This document shows positions 40,600-48,836 of a stretch of DNA of 64,000 bases, in pieces. The position numbers were made by a program, and so were the translations under genes. Positions within the stretch are counted from its first letter, which is position 1, and each line of letters opens with the position of its first letter. Source of the DNA: Vreelandella sedimenti (lineage in GTDB: Bacteria; Pseudomonadota; Gammaproteobacteria; Pseudomonadales; Halomonadaceae). The stretch covers positions 1 through 64,000 of the forward strand of contig NZ_JACCGK010000019.1 of assembly GCF_013416325.1 (NCBI RefSeq), given 5' to 3'. Under the pieces are notes generated by a model. That model was not told the origin of the DNA and searched no databases. It saw only the letters and a program-made list of their open reading frames with translations.

Positions 40600-42186
40600 C
40601 TATACGCTAGCCGCGCCGCCGTTACTGCGCGGGTCGTGGGCGCTCTCTATCAACCCATCCGGGTGGTGCACAATACCGCCTGCATGGCCCATGGTGTCAC
40701 TGAATGCCTCGGGCAGCACTTCCACATCGTGGCCTGCCGTTGCCAACGCGGCCACTAAGGCGTCGTCAAAACGCGCTTCGAGCTTTAGGTTCGTGCTGGT
40801 TTCGCCCCAGGTGCGCCCCAGCAGCCAGCGAGGGGCCGTGATCGCCTGCTGCAGCGGCATGCCGTGCAGCGCGTAGCGCGAAAATACCGCTGCCTGGGTT
40901 TGCGGCTGGCCCTCACCGCCCATGGTGCCGTAAACCATAGTGCGGCCATCGTTAAACTTGGCAAGCGCCGGGTTAAGAGTGTGGAAAGGTTGACGTCCAG
41001 GGGCTAAGCCGCGCAGGTCGTCGGGGTTAAGCGAAAAGCTGATGCCGCGGTTTTGCCACAGCACACCGCTTTCTGGCAGCACTACGCCACTTCCGAATTC
41101 CCAGTAGATACTCTGGATAAAGCTCACCGCACGCCCTTCGCTATCCACGGTGCCCATCCAAATGGTGTCGCCAGGGGCAGGTTCGTGTGGCCAGGGCAGG
41201 GCATGTTGTGGGTCGATTTGAGCCGCCTCCCGGCCAATATTCTCTTTGCTGAGTAATTCCTGCAGCGGGGTGGGTACGCGGCCGGGGTCGGTGACGTTTT
41301 GGTCGCGCAGGATAAAGGCGCGCTTGGTCGCTTCGATGAGCCCGTGCAGGTGTTCAAAACCGTTTGGCTCGGCGGCTTTTAAGCGTTCGTAAATGCCTAA
41401 AATCATTAACGATGCCATGCCCTGGGTCGGCGCAGGTAGGTTATACAGCGTGGTATCCTGCAGGGTGACTTCCAGCGGTGTGACGCGCTGGGCGCGGTAA
41501 GCATGGAAGTCTGCCAGGCATAGTGGGCTGCCCACCGCCTCTAAATCTCGCGCCATGCTAGCGGCCAGCTCGCCGCGGTAGAAGTCGTCTAACCCCGCTT
41601 CTGCCAAGCGCTTAAGTGTCGCGGCCAGGCGCGGCTGACGCAGCCGCTTACCCTCACGCGGTACTTGACCGTTAAGCAGCAAGGCGTCACTAAAGCCAGG
41701 ACTTTGAGACAGGCGCTCAACGTGTTTGGCGGTAAGCGCTTCCTGGCTTTGGGAGACCGCAACACCCCCCTCGGCATGATAAATGGCGTCGGCCAGTAGC
41801 GTGGTGAGAGGCAACTGCTTACCCCATGCTGACGCCACGTTCAGCGCTTCATGCCAACCGCCAATGGTACCGGCCATGGTGAGGGCGGCTTTAGGGCCGC
41901 GCTCGGGAATCTGCGTTTCACCGGCGTAGAAGTCTGCGCTGGCAAGCCCTGCCGCAGGGCCGCAGGCGTCAATGGCGATGGGCGCTTTGCCCGGCTCATG
42001 AATGAGCCAGAATCCATCGCCACCCAGGGCGTTCATATGCGGGTAGACCACCGCAATGGCAGCAGCGGCTGCGACCATGGCTTCCACCGCGTTACCACCC
42101 TGTTTAAGCACATCTCGCCCGGCGCTGGCAGCTAGGTGATGAGGAGCGACGCAGCTGCCGCCGTAACTACGTTGGGTGTGGAGCAT
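40600..42186 (-). CDS. gamma-glutamyltransferase-family protein (cytosolic type)
   Basis: An Ntn-hydrolase of the Ggt/YwrD family, 528 residues, expected to self-cleave into large and small subunits. The predicted nucleophile is Thr341 in GDTIWMGTVD, aligning with the T-T-H-x-S-V-V-D motif of classical Ggt; the oxyanion-region motif is GTMGGEGQPQ. Unlike E. coli Ggt it has no signal peptide, and so should be cytoplasmic. It lies 55 bases downstream of the TRAP genes on the same strand, so it may act on the imported substrate. The substrate is unknown. Confidence 0.82.
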   Translation of the reverse strand: MLHTQRSYGGSCVAPHHLAASAGRDVLKQGGNAVEAMVAAAAAIAVVYPHMNALGGDGFWLIHEPGKAPIAIDACGPAAGLASADFYAGETQIPERGPKAALTMAGTIGGWHEALNVASAWGKQLPLTTLLADAIYHAEGGVAVSQSQEALTAKHVERLSQSPGFSDALLLNGQVPREGKRLRQPRLAATLKRLAEAGLDDFYRGELAASMARDLEAVGSPLCLADFHAYRAQRVTPLEVTLQDTTLYNLPAPTQGMASLMILGIYERLKAAEPNGFEHLHGLIEATKRAFILRDQNVTDPGRVPTPLQELLSKENIGREAAQIDPQHALPWPHEPAPGDTIWMGTVDSEGRAVSFIQSIYWEFGSGVVLPESGVLWQNRGISFSLNPDDLRGLAPGRQPFHTLNPALAKFNDGRTMVYGTMGGEGQPQTQAAVFSRYALHGMPLQQAITAPRWLLGRTWGETSTNLKLEARFDDALVAALATAGHDVEVLPEAFSDTMGHAGGIVHHPDGLIESAHDPRSNGGAASV

Positions 42187-42241
42187 CTTTGAATCCTTGT
42201 TATTAAGTAAATAGTTGTTAAATAAATGCTAGAGCAAGACG

Positions 42242-43567
42242 TTACCAGCCAATGGCTTCGGGCAACCAGGTAGCAATGCTGGGAAAGATAAATACCAGCG
42301 CGACGGCGACAAACTGTAAGCCGATAAACGGTAGGGCGCCTTTATAAATATCCAGCGTCGAGACTTCTTTCGGCGCTACACCCTTGAGGAAAAACAGCGA
42401 CCAGCCAAAGGGTGGGGTAAGAAACGATGTTTGTAGCACTAGTCCCACCAGAATGCCCAGCCACACCATATCGACGCCCATCTGCACAAAGAAGGGTAAA
42501 AATAGCGGTAGGGCAATATAGCTGATCTCAATCCACTCCAGAAAGAAACCCAGCACAAACATCAGTAGCAGCATAAACAGCATCGCGCCTAATTCGCCAC
42601 CGGGCACCCAGTCGAACATACGGGCAACCAAATGCTCGCCGCCCAAGCCGCGAAATGCCAGGCCAAATACCTGGGCGCTGATCAAAATAAAGAACACCAT
42701 GGCCGAGATCACCAGCGTGGCCTGGGCAACTTCTTTGAGTAGCGCAAAGGTTAACCGCCCCGAGCAGGTCACAATTAGCAATGCTCCTAGCGCACCCATG
42801 GAGGCCGCTTCAGTAGGCGCGGCAATGCCGCCAATAATCGAGCCTAATACCGCAAACACCAACCCCACTGGCGGGCCTACCACGGTAATCACTTTGCGTA
42901 TCAACTGACCCCGGCTCATTTCTGCTCGCTCCTCGGCAGGAATAGGCGGCATTAAGTTGGGGTAGAGCTTGGCGATCACCAGAATGGCAATAATATACAC
43001 CGCCGCCAGGGTTAGTCCCGGCACCATGGCGGCGGCGAACATCGTACCGACCGATTCACCCAAAATTTCCGCCAGCAGAATCAGCACCAGGCTGGGTGGA
43101 ATAATCTGACCCAAGGTGCCGGAAGCGCAGATCATCCCGGTGGCCAGGGTTTTAGGGTAGCCGCGGCGTAGCAGCGTCGGTAGCGTTAGCAGGCCAAGGG
43201 TAACGATAGTGGCGCCCACAATTCCCGTGGCGGCGCCTAACAGCACGCCAACGAGAATGATCGCTACGCCCATGCCGCCCGAGAGGCCGCCAAACAGGTG
43301 GCCGATAACATCGATCAACTCCTCGGCCAACTTCGACTTCTCCAGCATCACCCCCATAAACACAAATAGCGGTATGGCCATAAAGGTGTAATTGGTTACT
43401 ACGCCGTAAATACGTGATGGCAGCAGGTTAAACAGCATTGGCCCAAAGCCAATGTAGCCAAAGAAAAAGGCCGTCGCCGCGATACTAATGCCTACCGGAA
43501 TACCTATCAGCAGGAACACAAAAAAAGCCACGATCATGCCGATCGCGAGCCATTCATTGGGAGACAT
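42242..43567 (-). CDS. dctM: TRAP transporter large permease (DctM)
   Basis: The 12-14-helix ion-coupled component of a tripartite uptake system; 441 residues, almost all hydrophobic. Typical DctM segments are seen: LLIGIPVGISIAATAFFFGY, PLFVFMGVMLEKSKLAEEL, ATGIVGATIVTLGLLTLPTLL and TSFLTPPFGWSLFFLKG. It is driven by a Na+ (or H+) gradient, apt for a halophile. It starts three bases after the dctQ stop. Confidence 0.93.
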   Translation of the reverse strand: MSPNEWLAIGMIVAFFVFLLIGIPVGISIAATAFFFGYIGFGPMLFNLLPSRIYGVVTNYTFMAIPLFVFMGVMLEKSKLAEELIDVIGHLFGGLSGGMGVAIILVGVLLGAATGIVGATIVTLGLLTLPTLLRRGYPKTLATGMICASGTLGQIIPPSLVLILLAEILGESVGTMFAAAMVPGLTLAAVYIIAILVIAKLYPNLMPPIPAEERAEMSRGQLIRKVITVVGPPVGLVFAVLGSIIGGIAAPTEAASMGALGALLIVTCSGRLTFALLKEVAQATLVISAMVFFILISAQVFGLAFRGLGGEHLVARMFDWVPGGELGAMLFMLLLMFVLGFFLEWIEISYIALPLFLPFFVQMGVDMVWLGILVGLVLQTSFLTPPFGWSLFFLKGVAPKEVSTLDIYKGALPFIGLQFVAVALVFIFPSIATWLPEAIGW

Positions 43568-43570
43568 GCG

Positions 43571-44080
43571 TTATTCACCTCGTGTGGGTAGGGCGAAAGC
43601 CTGACGCAGCGCGTGGGCCAGCCCTTGCAGCGCGAGAAGGACAAAGCCGAATGGAATGAGCGACTTGAGTAGCCAGCGTAGAGGCAGGCCACCGGGGTTG
43701 GGTGACGCTTCACCCCGAGCGAACGACTGGGCGATCCAGGGCAGTGTTAGCCAGGCGATATACAGCCCCATCACCAGCAGCAAGAGTCCGCCGATCACTT
43801 CGATCACCCGCTGCAGGCCTGCGGGGAAACGCTCGTAGAAAACATCTACGCGCACTTGCTCACCCATCAACAGCAAATACGACATGCCAAACAGCGCAAT
43901 AGGCGAGATCAGGTGCCACTGCAGTTCCTGCAGCCATACTGCTCCTACGCTGAACACATAGCGCATCAATACGTCGCCAGCGACGAGCCCGACTAATACC
44001 ACGCAAGTCCAGGCGGCGATCCAGCCAAATAACCGAACCACCGCCTCGACCCCGTGGACAACAAATGCCACGGCGCGCAT
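43571..44080 (-). CDS. dctQ: TRAP transporter small permease (DctQ)
   Basis: A 169-residue four-helix membrane protein that joins the solute-binding protein system to DctM. Hydrophobic helices fall at about 15-35, 50-70, 90-112 and 138-160, with DVLMRYVF and RVDVFYERFPAG segments typical of DctQ. The start codon is one base after the dctP stop (TGATATG), so the genes are coupled. Confidence 0.88.
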   Translation of the reverse strand: MRAVAFVVHGVEAVVRLFGWIAAWTCVVLVGLVAGDVLMRYVFSVGAVWLQELQWHLISPIALFGMSYLLLMGEQVRVDVFYERFPAGLQRVIEVIGGLLLLVMGLYIAWLTLPWIAQSFARGEASPNPGGLPLRWLLKSLIPFGFVLLALQGLAHALRQAFALPTRGE

Positions 44081-44081
44081 A

Positions 44082-45185
44082 TCAGACTCCGATAATATCG
44101 TTTAACCAAGCACGCTCACTGGCGCCCGCCCAGCGGTCATGATTGGCTTTAAACGCCATGTAGCTATCGTGCACTTTGCGTACCAGCGGGTCGGCGTTGG
44201 CCTCTGTCGCCAGGGTGTCTTGAGTGGCTTCGCGCAGCGCATCGATAACGGGGGTGGGAAGCATGCTGGCAGTGACGCCTTCGTTCTCCACTAGATCTGT
44301 CATGGCCTCGCCATTGACCGCTTCAGACCAGGTCACACTCTCCAAGCAGGCGGCCATACAGGCGGTTTTGACAATCATCTGCAGATCTTCTGGCAGACTA
44401 TCCCAGTGGGTTTTCGAGATAAGCAGTTCACCCGTGGTTGAAGGTTCGTGCCAGCCGGTGGTGTGGTAGAACTTGGCAGCGTTGTGTAGCCCCATACGGC
44501 GGTCTTGGAAAGGCCCCACAAACTCGGCTGCATCAATCACGCCACGCTCCAGCGCTGGGAATATCTCACCACCGGGCAGTACGCGGGCATCCACGCCAAG
44601 CGAAGAGTAAACCTGGCCCGCCAAGCCAGGAACGCGCATGCGCAGCCCGTTGAGCTGGCTAATATCCTCGATCGGTTCGCGGAACCAGCCGGTCATTTGC
44701 ACGCCGGTATTATTCAGCGGGAAGGCCACCATGCCGTAGGGCTCATACACTTCGTGCCAAAGCTCCAAACCGCCGCCGTGGTAAAGCCACGCCATATGGC
44801 CCATAAAGCTCATACCAAACGGAACGGTAGTGAAGTACTGAGCGGCAAAGGTGGTGCCGGACCAGAAGTAGCTATTGGCGGCATTCATTTCGATGGTGCC
44901 GCTTTGAACTGCTTCAAAGCCTTCAAAGGCTGGAATCAGCTCGCCGGATGAAAAATGCTGAATATTGAGTCTTCCGCCGGACATGGCGTTGATTTTGGCG
45001 ATCACGTCAGTAGGGCTGCCAGGGCCTTCCACGTAAAAGGGCGAGCCGGGCGGGTAGGCATTGGTCATACGCCAGTTGAAGCTCTCGGCGGACTGCGCAC
45101 GGGCGATAGACGGGGCGCCCAATACAAGGCCTGCCGTGGAGGAGACGGCAGCTGTGGTGAGAAACTTGCGACGGGATAAGGACAT
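44082..45185 (-). CDS. dctP: TRAP transporter solute-binding protein (DctP family, Tat-exported)
   Basis: A periplasmic receptor of 367 residues. The N terminus MSLSRRKFLTTAA carries a twin-arginine signal with cleavage near ARAQS. The ligand-binding domain has the family's conserved Arg (LRMRVPG) and an FVGPFQDRRMGLHNAAKFYHTTGWHEP-type stretch, which resembles the alpha-keto-acid and mannitol/chloroaromatic branch more than the C4-dicarboxylate one; the ligand is inferred only. ATG 45185 is chosen over 45197 because GAGG lies six bases before it. Operon: dctP-dctQ-dctM-ggt-like. Confidence 0.88.
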   Translation of the reverse strand: MSLSRRKFLTTAAVSSTAGLVLGAPSIARAQSAESFNWRMTNAYPPGSPFYVEGPGSPTDVIAKINAMSGGRLNIQHFSSGELIPAFEGFEAVQSGTIEMNAANSYFWSGTTFAAQYFTTVPFGMSFMGHMAWLYHGGGLELWHEVYEPYGMVAFPLNNTGVQMTGWFREPIEDISQLNGLRMRVPGLAGQVYSSLGVDARVLPGGEIFPALERGVIDAAEFVGPFQDRRMGLHNAAKFYHTTGWHEPSTTGELLISKTHWDSLPEDLQMIVKTACMAACLESVTWSEAVNGEAMTDLVENEGVTASMLPTPVIDALREATQDTLATEANADPLVRKVHDSYMAFKANHDRWAGASERAWLNDIIGV

Positions 45186-45462
45186 AGCACACCTCATTAA
45201 TGGTGGAATTGGTCAGCCAGGGAACACAATGAAGTAGCAAGGGGTGTGCCATAAAAATCGATTTTATTTTAAATAAAAGATTTTTAAGGATTTTGTCGGT
45301 CTCTAATGAAAAGGTTAAGTATAAGAAAAATAAACGTTTGCACCGTTATGGCGCCGAATGAGTGTCCAGGGGCACCCTCGGTGTGCATACTGGCTTCGCA
45401 AAAGTTGGACGTAGAGGTAGGTAATTGAAAGCGTGTCAGTTAGTTTGGTGAAGGCAGGGTGC
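45186..45462. other. intergenic region between dctP and the tRNA operon
   Basis: Divergent promoter region. It holds an AT-rich stretch (45245-45340) suited to the dctP promoter on the minus strand. No coding region or repeat is recognised. Confidence 0.5.
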
Positions 45463-45491
45463 TTGACAGCTCAATAAGGTCTGAGTAACAT
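45463..45491 (+). promoter_or_regulatory. promoter of the tRNA-Glu/tRNA-Gly operon
   Basis: TTGACA at 45463-45468 and TAACAT at 45486-45491 are separated by exactly 17 bases. A GC-rich discriminator (ACGCGCC) follows, typical of stable-RNA promoters under stringent control. The first tRNA begins 28 bases past the -10 hexamer. Confidence 0.88.
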
Positions 45492-45519
45492 ACGCGCCAC
45501 CTCGACGAGGCAATGCAAC

Positions 45520-45595
45520 GTCCCATTCGTCTAGTGGTCTAGGACACCGCCCTTTCACGGCGGTAACAGGGGTTCGAACCCCCTATGGGACGCCA
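45520..45595 (+). tRNA. tRNA-Glu(UUC), copy 1
   Basis: A 76-base cloverleaf with encoded CCA. The anticodon loop CTTTCAC gives UUC; acceptor GTCCCAT pairs with ATGGGAC, and the T-loop is GTTCGAACC. It is the first gene after the promoter. Confidence 0.98.
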
Positions 45596-45647
45596 CTTAT
45601 TCTTTTTCTTTCTAGAGTTAGAGTAAGCGGTCGTCAGGGTTCGGAAT

Positions 45648-45722
45648 GCGGGAATAGCTCAGTGGTAGAGCATCGCCTTGCCAAGGCGAGGGTCGGGAGT
45701 TCGAATCTCCTTTCCCGCTCCA
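45648..45722 (+). tRNA. tRNA-Gly(GCC), copy 1
   Basis: A 75-base cloverleaf with encoded CCA. The anticodon loop TTGCCAA gives GCC; acceptor GCGGGAA pairs with TTCCCGC. Confidence 0.98.
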
Positions 45723-45743
45723 AGTACTAAAAGTGTTAAAAGC

Positions 45744-45797
45744 AGGCGAGGGTCGGGAGCTGGTGTGCCAGCCCAGTCGATCTCCTTTCCCGCTCCA
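45744..45797 (+). ncRNA. tRNA-Gly 3'-half-like element, type A, copy 1
   Basis: A partial copy of the 3' half of the neighbouring tRNA-Gly. AGGCGAGGGTCGGGAG and ATCTCCTTTCCCGCTCCA match it exactly, but the T-loop TTCGA between them is replaced by about 20 bases including the hairpin CTGG-TGTG-CCAG. The 5' half of the tRNA is missing. It may be a processing element, a tRNA-like RNA or a relic. Confidence 0.7.
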
Positions 45798-45817
45798 AGC
45801 ATTAAAGTGCTTATAGC

Positions 45818-45893
45818 GTCCCATTCGTCTAGTGGTCTAGGACACCGCCCTTTCACGGCGGTAACAGGGGTTCGAACCCCCTATGGGACGCCA
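45818..45893 (+). tRNA. tRNA-Glu(UUC), copy 2
   Basis: Identical to copy 1, 298 bases on. Anticodon UUC, CCA encoded. Confidence 0.98.
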
Positions 45894-45945
45894 CTTATTC
45901 TTTTTCTTTCTAGAGTTAGAGTAAGCGGTCGTCAGGGTTCGGAAT

Positions 45946-46020
45946 GCGGGAATAGCTCAGTGGTAGAGCATCGCCTTGCCAAGGCGAGGGTCGGGAGTTC
46001 GAATCTCCTTTCCCGCTCCA
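45946..46020 (+). tRNA. tRNA-Gly(GCC), copy 2
   Basis: Identical to copy 1, 298 bases on. Anticodon GCC, CCA encoded. Confidence 0.98.
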
Positions 46021-46041
46021 AGTACTAAAAGTGTTAAAAGC

Positions 46042-46095
46042 AGGCGAGGGTCGGGAGCTGGTGTGCCAGCCCAGTCGATCTCCTTTCCCGCTCCA
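46042..46095 (+). ncRNA. tRNA-Gly 3'-half-like element, type A, copy 2
   Basis: Identical to the element at 45744-45797, in the second copy of the 298-bp repeat. Confidence 0.7.
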
Positions 46096-46115
46096 AGCAT
46101 TAAAGTGCTTATAGC

Positions 46116-46191
46116 GTCCCATTCGTCTAGTGGTCTAGGACACCGCCCTTTCACGGCGGTAACAGGGGTTCGAACCCCCTATGGGACGCCA
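46116..46191 (+). tRNA. tRNA-Glu(UUC), copy 3
   Basis: Same sequence as copies 1 and 2. After it the spacer changes (CGATAGATTAGG instead of the ATTCTTTTTC type), marking the end of the 298-bp repeat. Confidence 0.98.
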
Positions 46192-46233
46192 CTTCCGATA
46201 GATTAGGTAAAAAGCTAAGCAAGTGTTCTATAA

Positions 46234-46308
46234 GCGGGAATAGCTCAGTGGTAGAGCATCGCCTTGCCAAGGCGAGGGTCGGGAGTTCGAATCTCCTTTC
46301 CCGCTCCA
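46234..46308 (+). tRNA. tRNA-Gly(GCC), copy 3
   Basis: Same 75-base sequence as copy 1, but in a different spacer context. Confidence 0.98.
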
Positions 46309-46332
46309 GTTTTAGTAGTACCGGATCGGTAA

Positions 46333-46400
46333 GCGATGGGTCGGGAGCTGGAACGCCAGCCCGGCGGAAGGCCGCCCCGTCTATCTCCTTTCCTGCTCCA
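46333..46400 (+). ncRNA. tRNA-Gly 3'-half-like element, type B, copy 1
   Basis: As in type A, GGGTCGGGAG and ATCTCCTTTCC-TGCTCCA flank a replaced T-loop, but the insert is longer: CTGG-AACG-CCAG followed by a second hairpin GGCGG-AAGG-CCGCC. The CTGG/CCAG stem is kept while its loop differs from type A (AACG against TGTG), which suggests selection on structure. Confidence 0.7.
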
Positions 46401-46411
46401 GGTTTGATTTA

Positions 46412-46487
46412 GTCCCATTCGTCTAGTGGCCTAGGACACCGCCCTTTCACGGCGGTAACAGGGGTTCGAACCCCCTATGGGACGCCA
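46412..46487 (+). tRNA. tRNA-Glu(UUC), copy 4
   Basis: Differs from copies 1-3 by one D-loop base (AGTGGCCTAGG instead of AGTGGTCTAGG). Anticodon UUC, CCA encoded. Confidence 0.98.
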
Positions 46488-46529
46488 CTTACGATAGATT
46501 AGGTAAAAAGCTAAGCAAGTGTTCTATAA

Positions 46530-46604
46530 GCGGGAATAGCTCAGTGGTAGAGCATCGCCTTGCCAAGGCGAGGGTCGGGAGTTCGAATCTCCTTTCCCGC
46601 TCCA
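46530..46604 (+). tRNA. tRNA-Gly(GCC), copy 4
   Basis: Same sequence as the other tRNA-Gly copies; 296 bases after copy 3, in a second near-identical tandem unit. Confidence 0.98.
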
Positions 46605-46628
46605 GTTTTAGTAGTACCGGATCGGTAA

Positions 46629-46696
46629 GCGATGGGTCGGGAGCTGGAACGCCAGCCCGGCGGAAGGCCGCCCCGTCTATCTCCTTTCCTGCTCCA
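46629..46696 (+). ncRNA. tRNA-Gly 3'-half-like element, type B, copy 2
   Basis: Identical to the type B element at 46333-46400, offset by 296 bases. Confidence 0.7.
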
Positions 46697-46707
46697 GGTT
46701 TGATTTA

Positions 46708-46783
46708 GTCCCATTCGTCTAGTGGCCTAGGACACCGCCCTTTCACGGCGGTAACAGGGGTTCGAACCCCCTATGGGACGCCA
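46708..46783 (+). tRNA. tRNA-Glu(UUC), copy 5
   Basis: Same as copy 4, with the C variant in the D-loop. Confidence 0.98.
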
Positions 46784-46803
46784 TCTAGTATGTTGTTTGC
46801 GTT

Positions 46804-46878
46804 GCGGGAATAGCTCAGTGGTAGAGCATCGCCTTGCCAAGGCGAGGGTCGGGAGTTCGAATCTCCTTTCCCGCTCCA
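46804..46878 (+). tRNA. tRNA-Gly(GCC), copy 5
   Basis: The last gene of the array, only 20 bases after tRNA-Glu copy 5 and without a 3'-half element behind it. No clear intrinsic terminator was seen between it and the ABC transporter genes. Confidence 0.98.
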
Positions 46879-47049
46879 AGCGCTTCCTAGTTTTCATTTG
46901 GTTATCTCTCTTTATTCCTGATGCGCTAGCTACTTGCTGGGCGTCATTCTTTGCGTGCCTGACGGTTGGTGTTCTTAATCACCTTGAAAAAAGTCGTTTG
47001 CGCCCTAATGTTTCTCCTTCTCTTCTTATTTTGCTGACAGGACATGTTC

Positions 47050-48018
47050 ATGGCCGAACCGGCATTGTCGATCCGTGGCCTTACCAAAGTGTATGGCAAC
47101 GGCTTTCAGGCGCTCAAAGGTATTGATCTCGACGTCCAGCAGGGCGATTTTTTTGCTTTGTTGGGCCCCAATGGCGCCGGCAAGTCCACCACCTTGGGGG
47201 TGGTCTGCTCGCTGGTGCAAAAGACGGCGGGCAAGGTCTCCATATTCGGCATTGATGTGGATAAAGACTTCGCTAAAGCCAAGTACCAGCTAGGCGTAGT
47301 GCCTCAAGAGTTCAACTTCAATCAATTTGAGAAAGTGCTCGATATCGTACTGGCCCAGGCGGGCTACTACGGTATGACTAGCCGTGAGGCTTTGCCCCGA
47401 GCTAAACAGCTACTGACCGATCTGGGCCTATGGGAAAAGCGCAACGGCAGCGCGCGCATGCTGTCAGGTGGAATGAAACGCCGCCTGATGATCGCTCGAG
47501 CGCTGATGCATCGCCCCAAACTGCTGATTCTGGATGAGCCAACCGCCGGGGTGGATATCGAACTGCGGCGCAGTATGTGGGAGTACATGCGACGAATTAA
47601 CCAAGACGAAGGCACCACCATCATCCTGACGACGCACTACCTGGAAGAGGCTGAGAGCCTGTGCCGTAATGTGGCGATTATCAATAATGGCGACATTGTG
47701 CGGAACACTAGCGTGCGAGGCCTGCTGGCTGAGCTGAATACCGAGACCTTCCTAATTGATACCTCGGAAGCCATTACAGACATACCCAAGATAGACGGGT
47801 TTGAGATAAAACAGCTGGAGTCTACTCAGCTATCACTCGTGGTGCATCGCGGGCAACGTTTAAACGATGTCTTCAAGGCATTGAGTGAGCAGGGCATCCA
47901 GGTGGTTTCCATGCGTAATCGTGCCAACCGCCTGGAGGAGATGTTTGTGTCGATGGTAGAAGGTAGTGGTCAAGGGGCGATAGACCAGCGCGTTGAGAAG
48001 AAGGAGGAGCGCGTATGA
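47050..48018 (+). CDS. yadG: ABC exporter ATP-binding protein (YadG-like)
   Basis: The ATPase of an ABC-2 type exporter, 322 residues. Walker A GPNGAGKST, signature LSGGMKRR, Walker B LLILDEPTAG and the switch His in LTTHYLEEAE are all present. The C-terminal extension of about 90 residues is as in YadG. The second of two ATGs (47050) is preferred because AGGA lies seven bases before it. Its stop overlaps the permease start (ATGA). The transported substrate is unknown. Confidence 0.9.
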   Translation: MAEPALSIRGLTKVYGNGFQALKGIDLDVQQGDFFALLGPNGAGKSTTLGVVCSLVQKTAGKVSIFGIDVDKDFAKAKYQLGVVPQEFNFNQFEKVLDIVLAQAGYYGMTSREALPRAKQLLTDLGLWEKRNGSARMLSGGMKRRLMIARALMHRPKLLILDEPTAGVDIELRRSMWEYMRRINQDEGTTIILTTHYLEEAESLCRNVAIINNGDIVRNTSVRGLLAELNTETFLIDTSEAITDIPKIDGFEIKQLESTQLSLVVHRGQRLNDVFKALSEQGIQVVSMRNRANRLEEMFVSMVEGSGQGAIDQRVEKKEERV

Positions 48019-48788
48019 ACGCTACTCAAACATTGATTGCCCTGTGGACGCTGGTGCTAAAAGAGATCAAACGTTTCACCCGCATTTGGCCACAAACGCT
48101 GCTGCCTCCCTCTATCACCATGGCGATGTATTTTATTATCTTCGGCAACCTAATCGGTTCGCGGATTGGTGACATGGACGGCTTCAGCTACATGGACTTT
48201 ATTGTCCCGGGGCTGATCATGATGTCGGTGATTACCAACAGCTACTCCAACGTGGCGTCGAGTTTTTTCTCCAATAAGTTTCAGCGTTCGATCGAAGAGA
48301 TGATGGTCTCGCCCATGCCCAATTGGGTGATACTGGCCGGCTTTATTTTAGGCGGAATGGCGCGAGGCCTGGGCGTGGGGTTAATTGTCACAATCGTTTC
48401 GCTGTTCTTTACCCGTCTAACCATGGAGCATCCGCTGCTCACGGTATTGGTCGTAGTGCTGACGTCTGCGCTGTTCTCTATTGGCGGATTTATTAATGCG
48501 TTACTGGCCAATAAGTTCGACGATATTTCTATCGTGCCGACGTTTATCCTTACGCCGCTGACCTATTTGGGCGGAGTGTTTTACTCTATCTCAATGTTGC
48601 CTGACTTCTGGCAGGGCGTTTCCATGCTCAATCCAATTTTGTACATGGTCAACGTTTTCCGTTATGGCTTCTTAGGTGTTTCGGATATTCCCGTTGGCTG
48701 GGCGCTCGCTGCCATTTTTGCCTTTATCATTGTGCTGTTTGGCATTGCACTGGCGATGCTGGAACGCGGCAAAGGTATTCGCAGCTAG
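48015..48788 (+). CDS. yadH: ABC-2 type exporter permease (YadH-like)
   Basis: A 257-residue permease with six predicted membrane helices. Family segments are LPPSITMAMYFIIFGNLIGSRIG at the first helix, IPGL-type MDFIVPGLIMMSVITNSY, and the C-terminal PLTYLGGVFYSISMLPDFWQ. It overlaps yadG by four bases. In E. coli yadGH sits near other genes; the pairing itself supports the assignment. Confidence 0.9.
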   Translation: MNATQTLIALWTLVLKEIKRFTRIWPQTLLPPSITMAMYFIIFGNLIGSRIGDMDGFSYMDFIVPGLIMMSVITNSYSNVASSFFSNKFQRSIEEMMVSPMPNWVILAGFILGGMARGLGVGLIVTIVSLFFTRLTMEHPLLTVLVVVLTSALFSIGGFINALLANKFDDISIVPTFILTPLTYLGGVFYSISMLPDFWQGVSMLNPILYMVNVFRYGFLGVSDIPVGWALAAIFAFIIVLFGIALAMLERGKGIRS

Positions 48789-48836
48789 CAGGCTGCTAGA
48801 CGCATCAATCCGATTGAGAAGAGAGAGCTTTATACA

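Larger units (their letters stand above)
45519..46195 (+). repeat. 298-bp exact tandem duplication in the tRNA array
   Basis: A unit of tRNA-Glu, spacer, tRNA-Gly and a tRNA-like element occupies 45519-45816 and recurs without visible change at 45817-46114. The first 81 bases (tRNA-Glu plus ACTT) occur a third time before the sequence diverges at 46196. Such identity implies recent duplication or gene conversion. Confidence 0.95.

Noticed and set aside
45618-46206. Identical 65-116-residue ORFs on both strands across the tRNA array
   Set aside because: They are translations of tRNA genes and spacers, repeated because the DNA is repeated; no ribosome sites.
45519-46878. Regularly spaced repeats suggesting a CRISPR array
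   Set aside because: The repeats are complete tRNA-Glu and tRNA-Gly cloverleafs; spacers are not unique and no cas genes are near.
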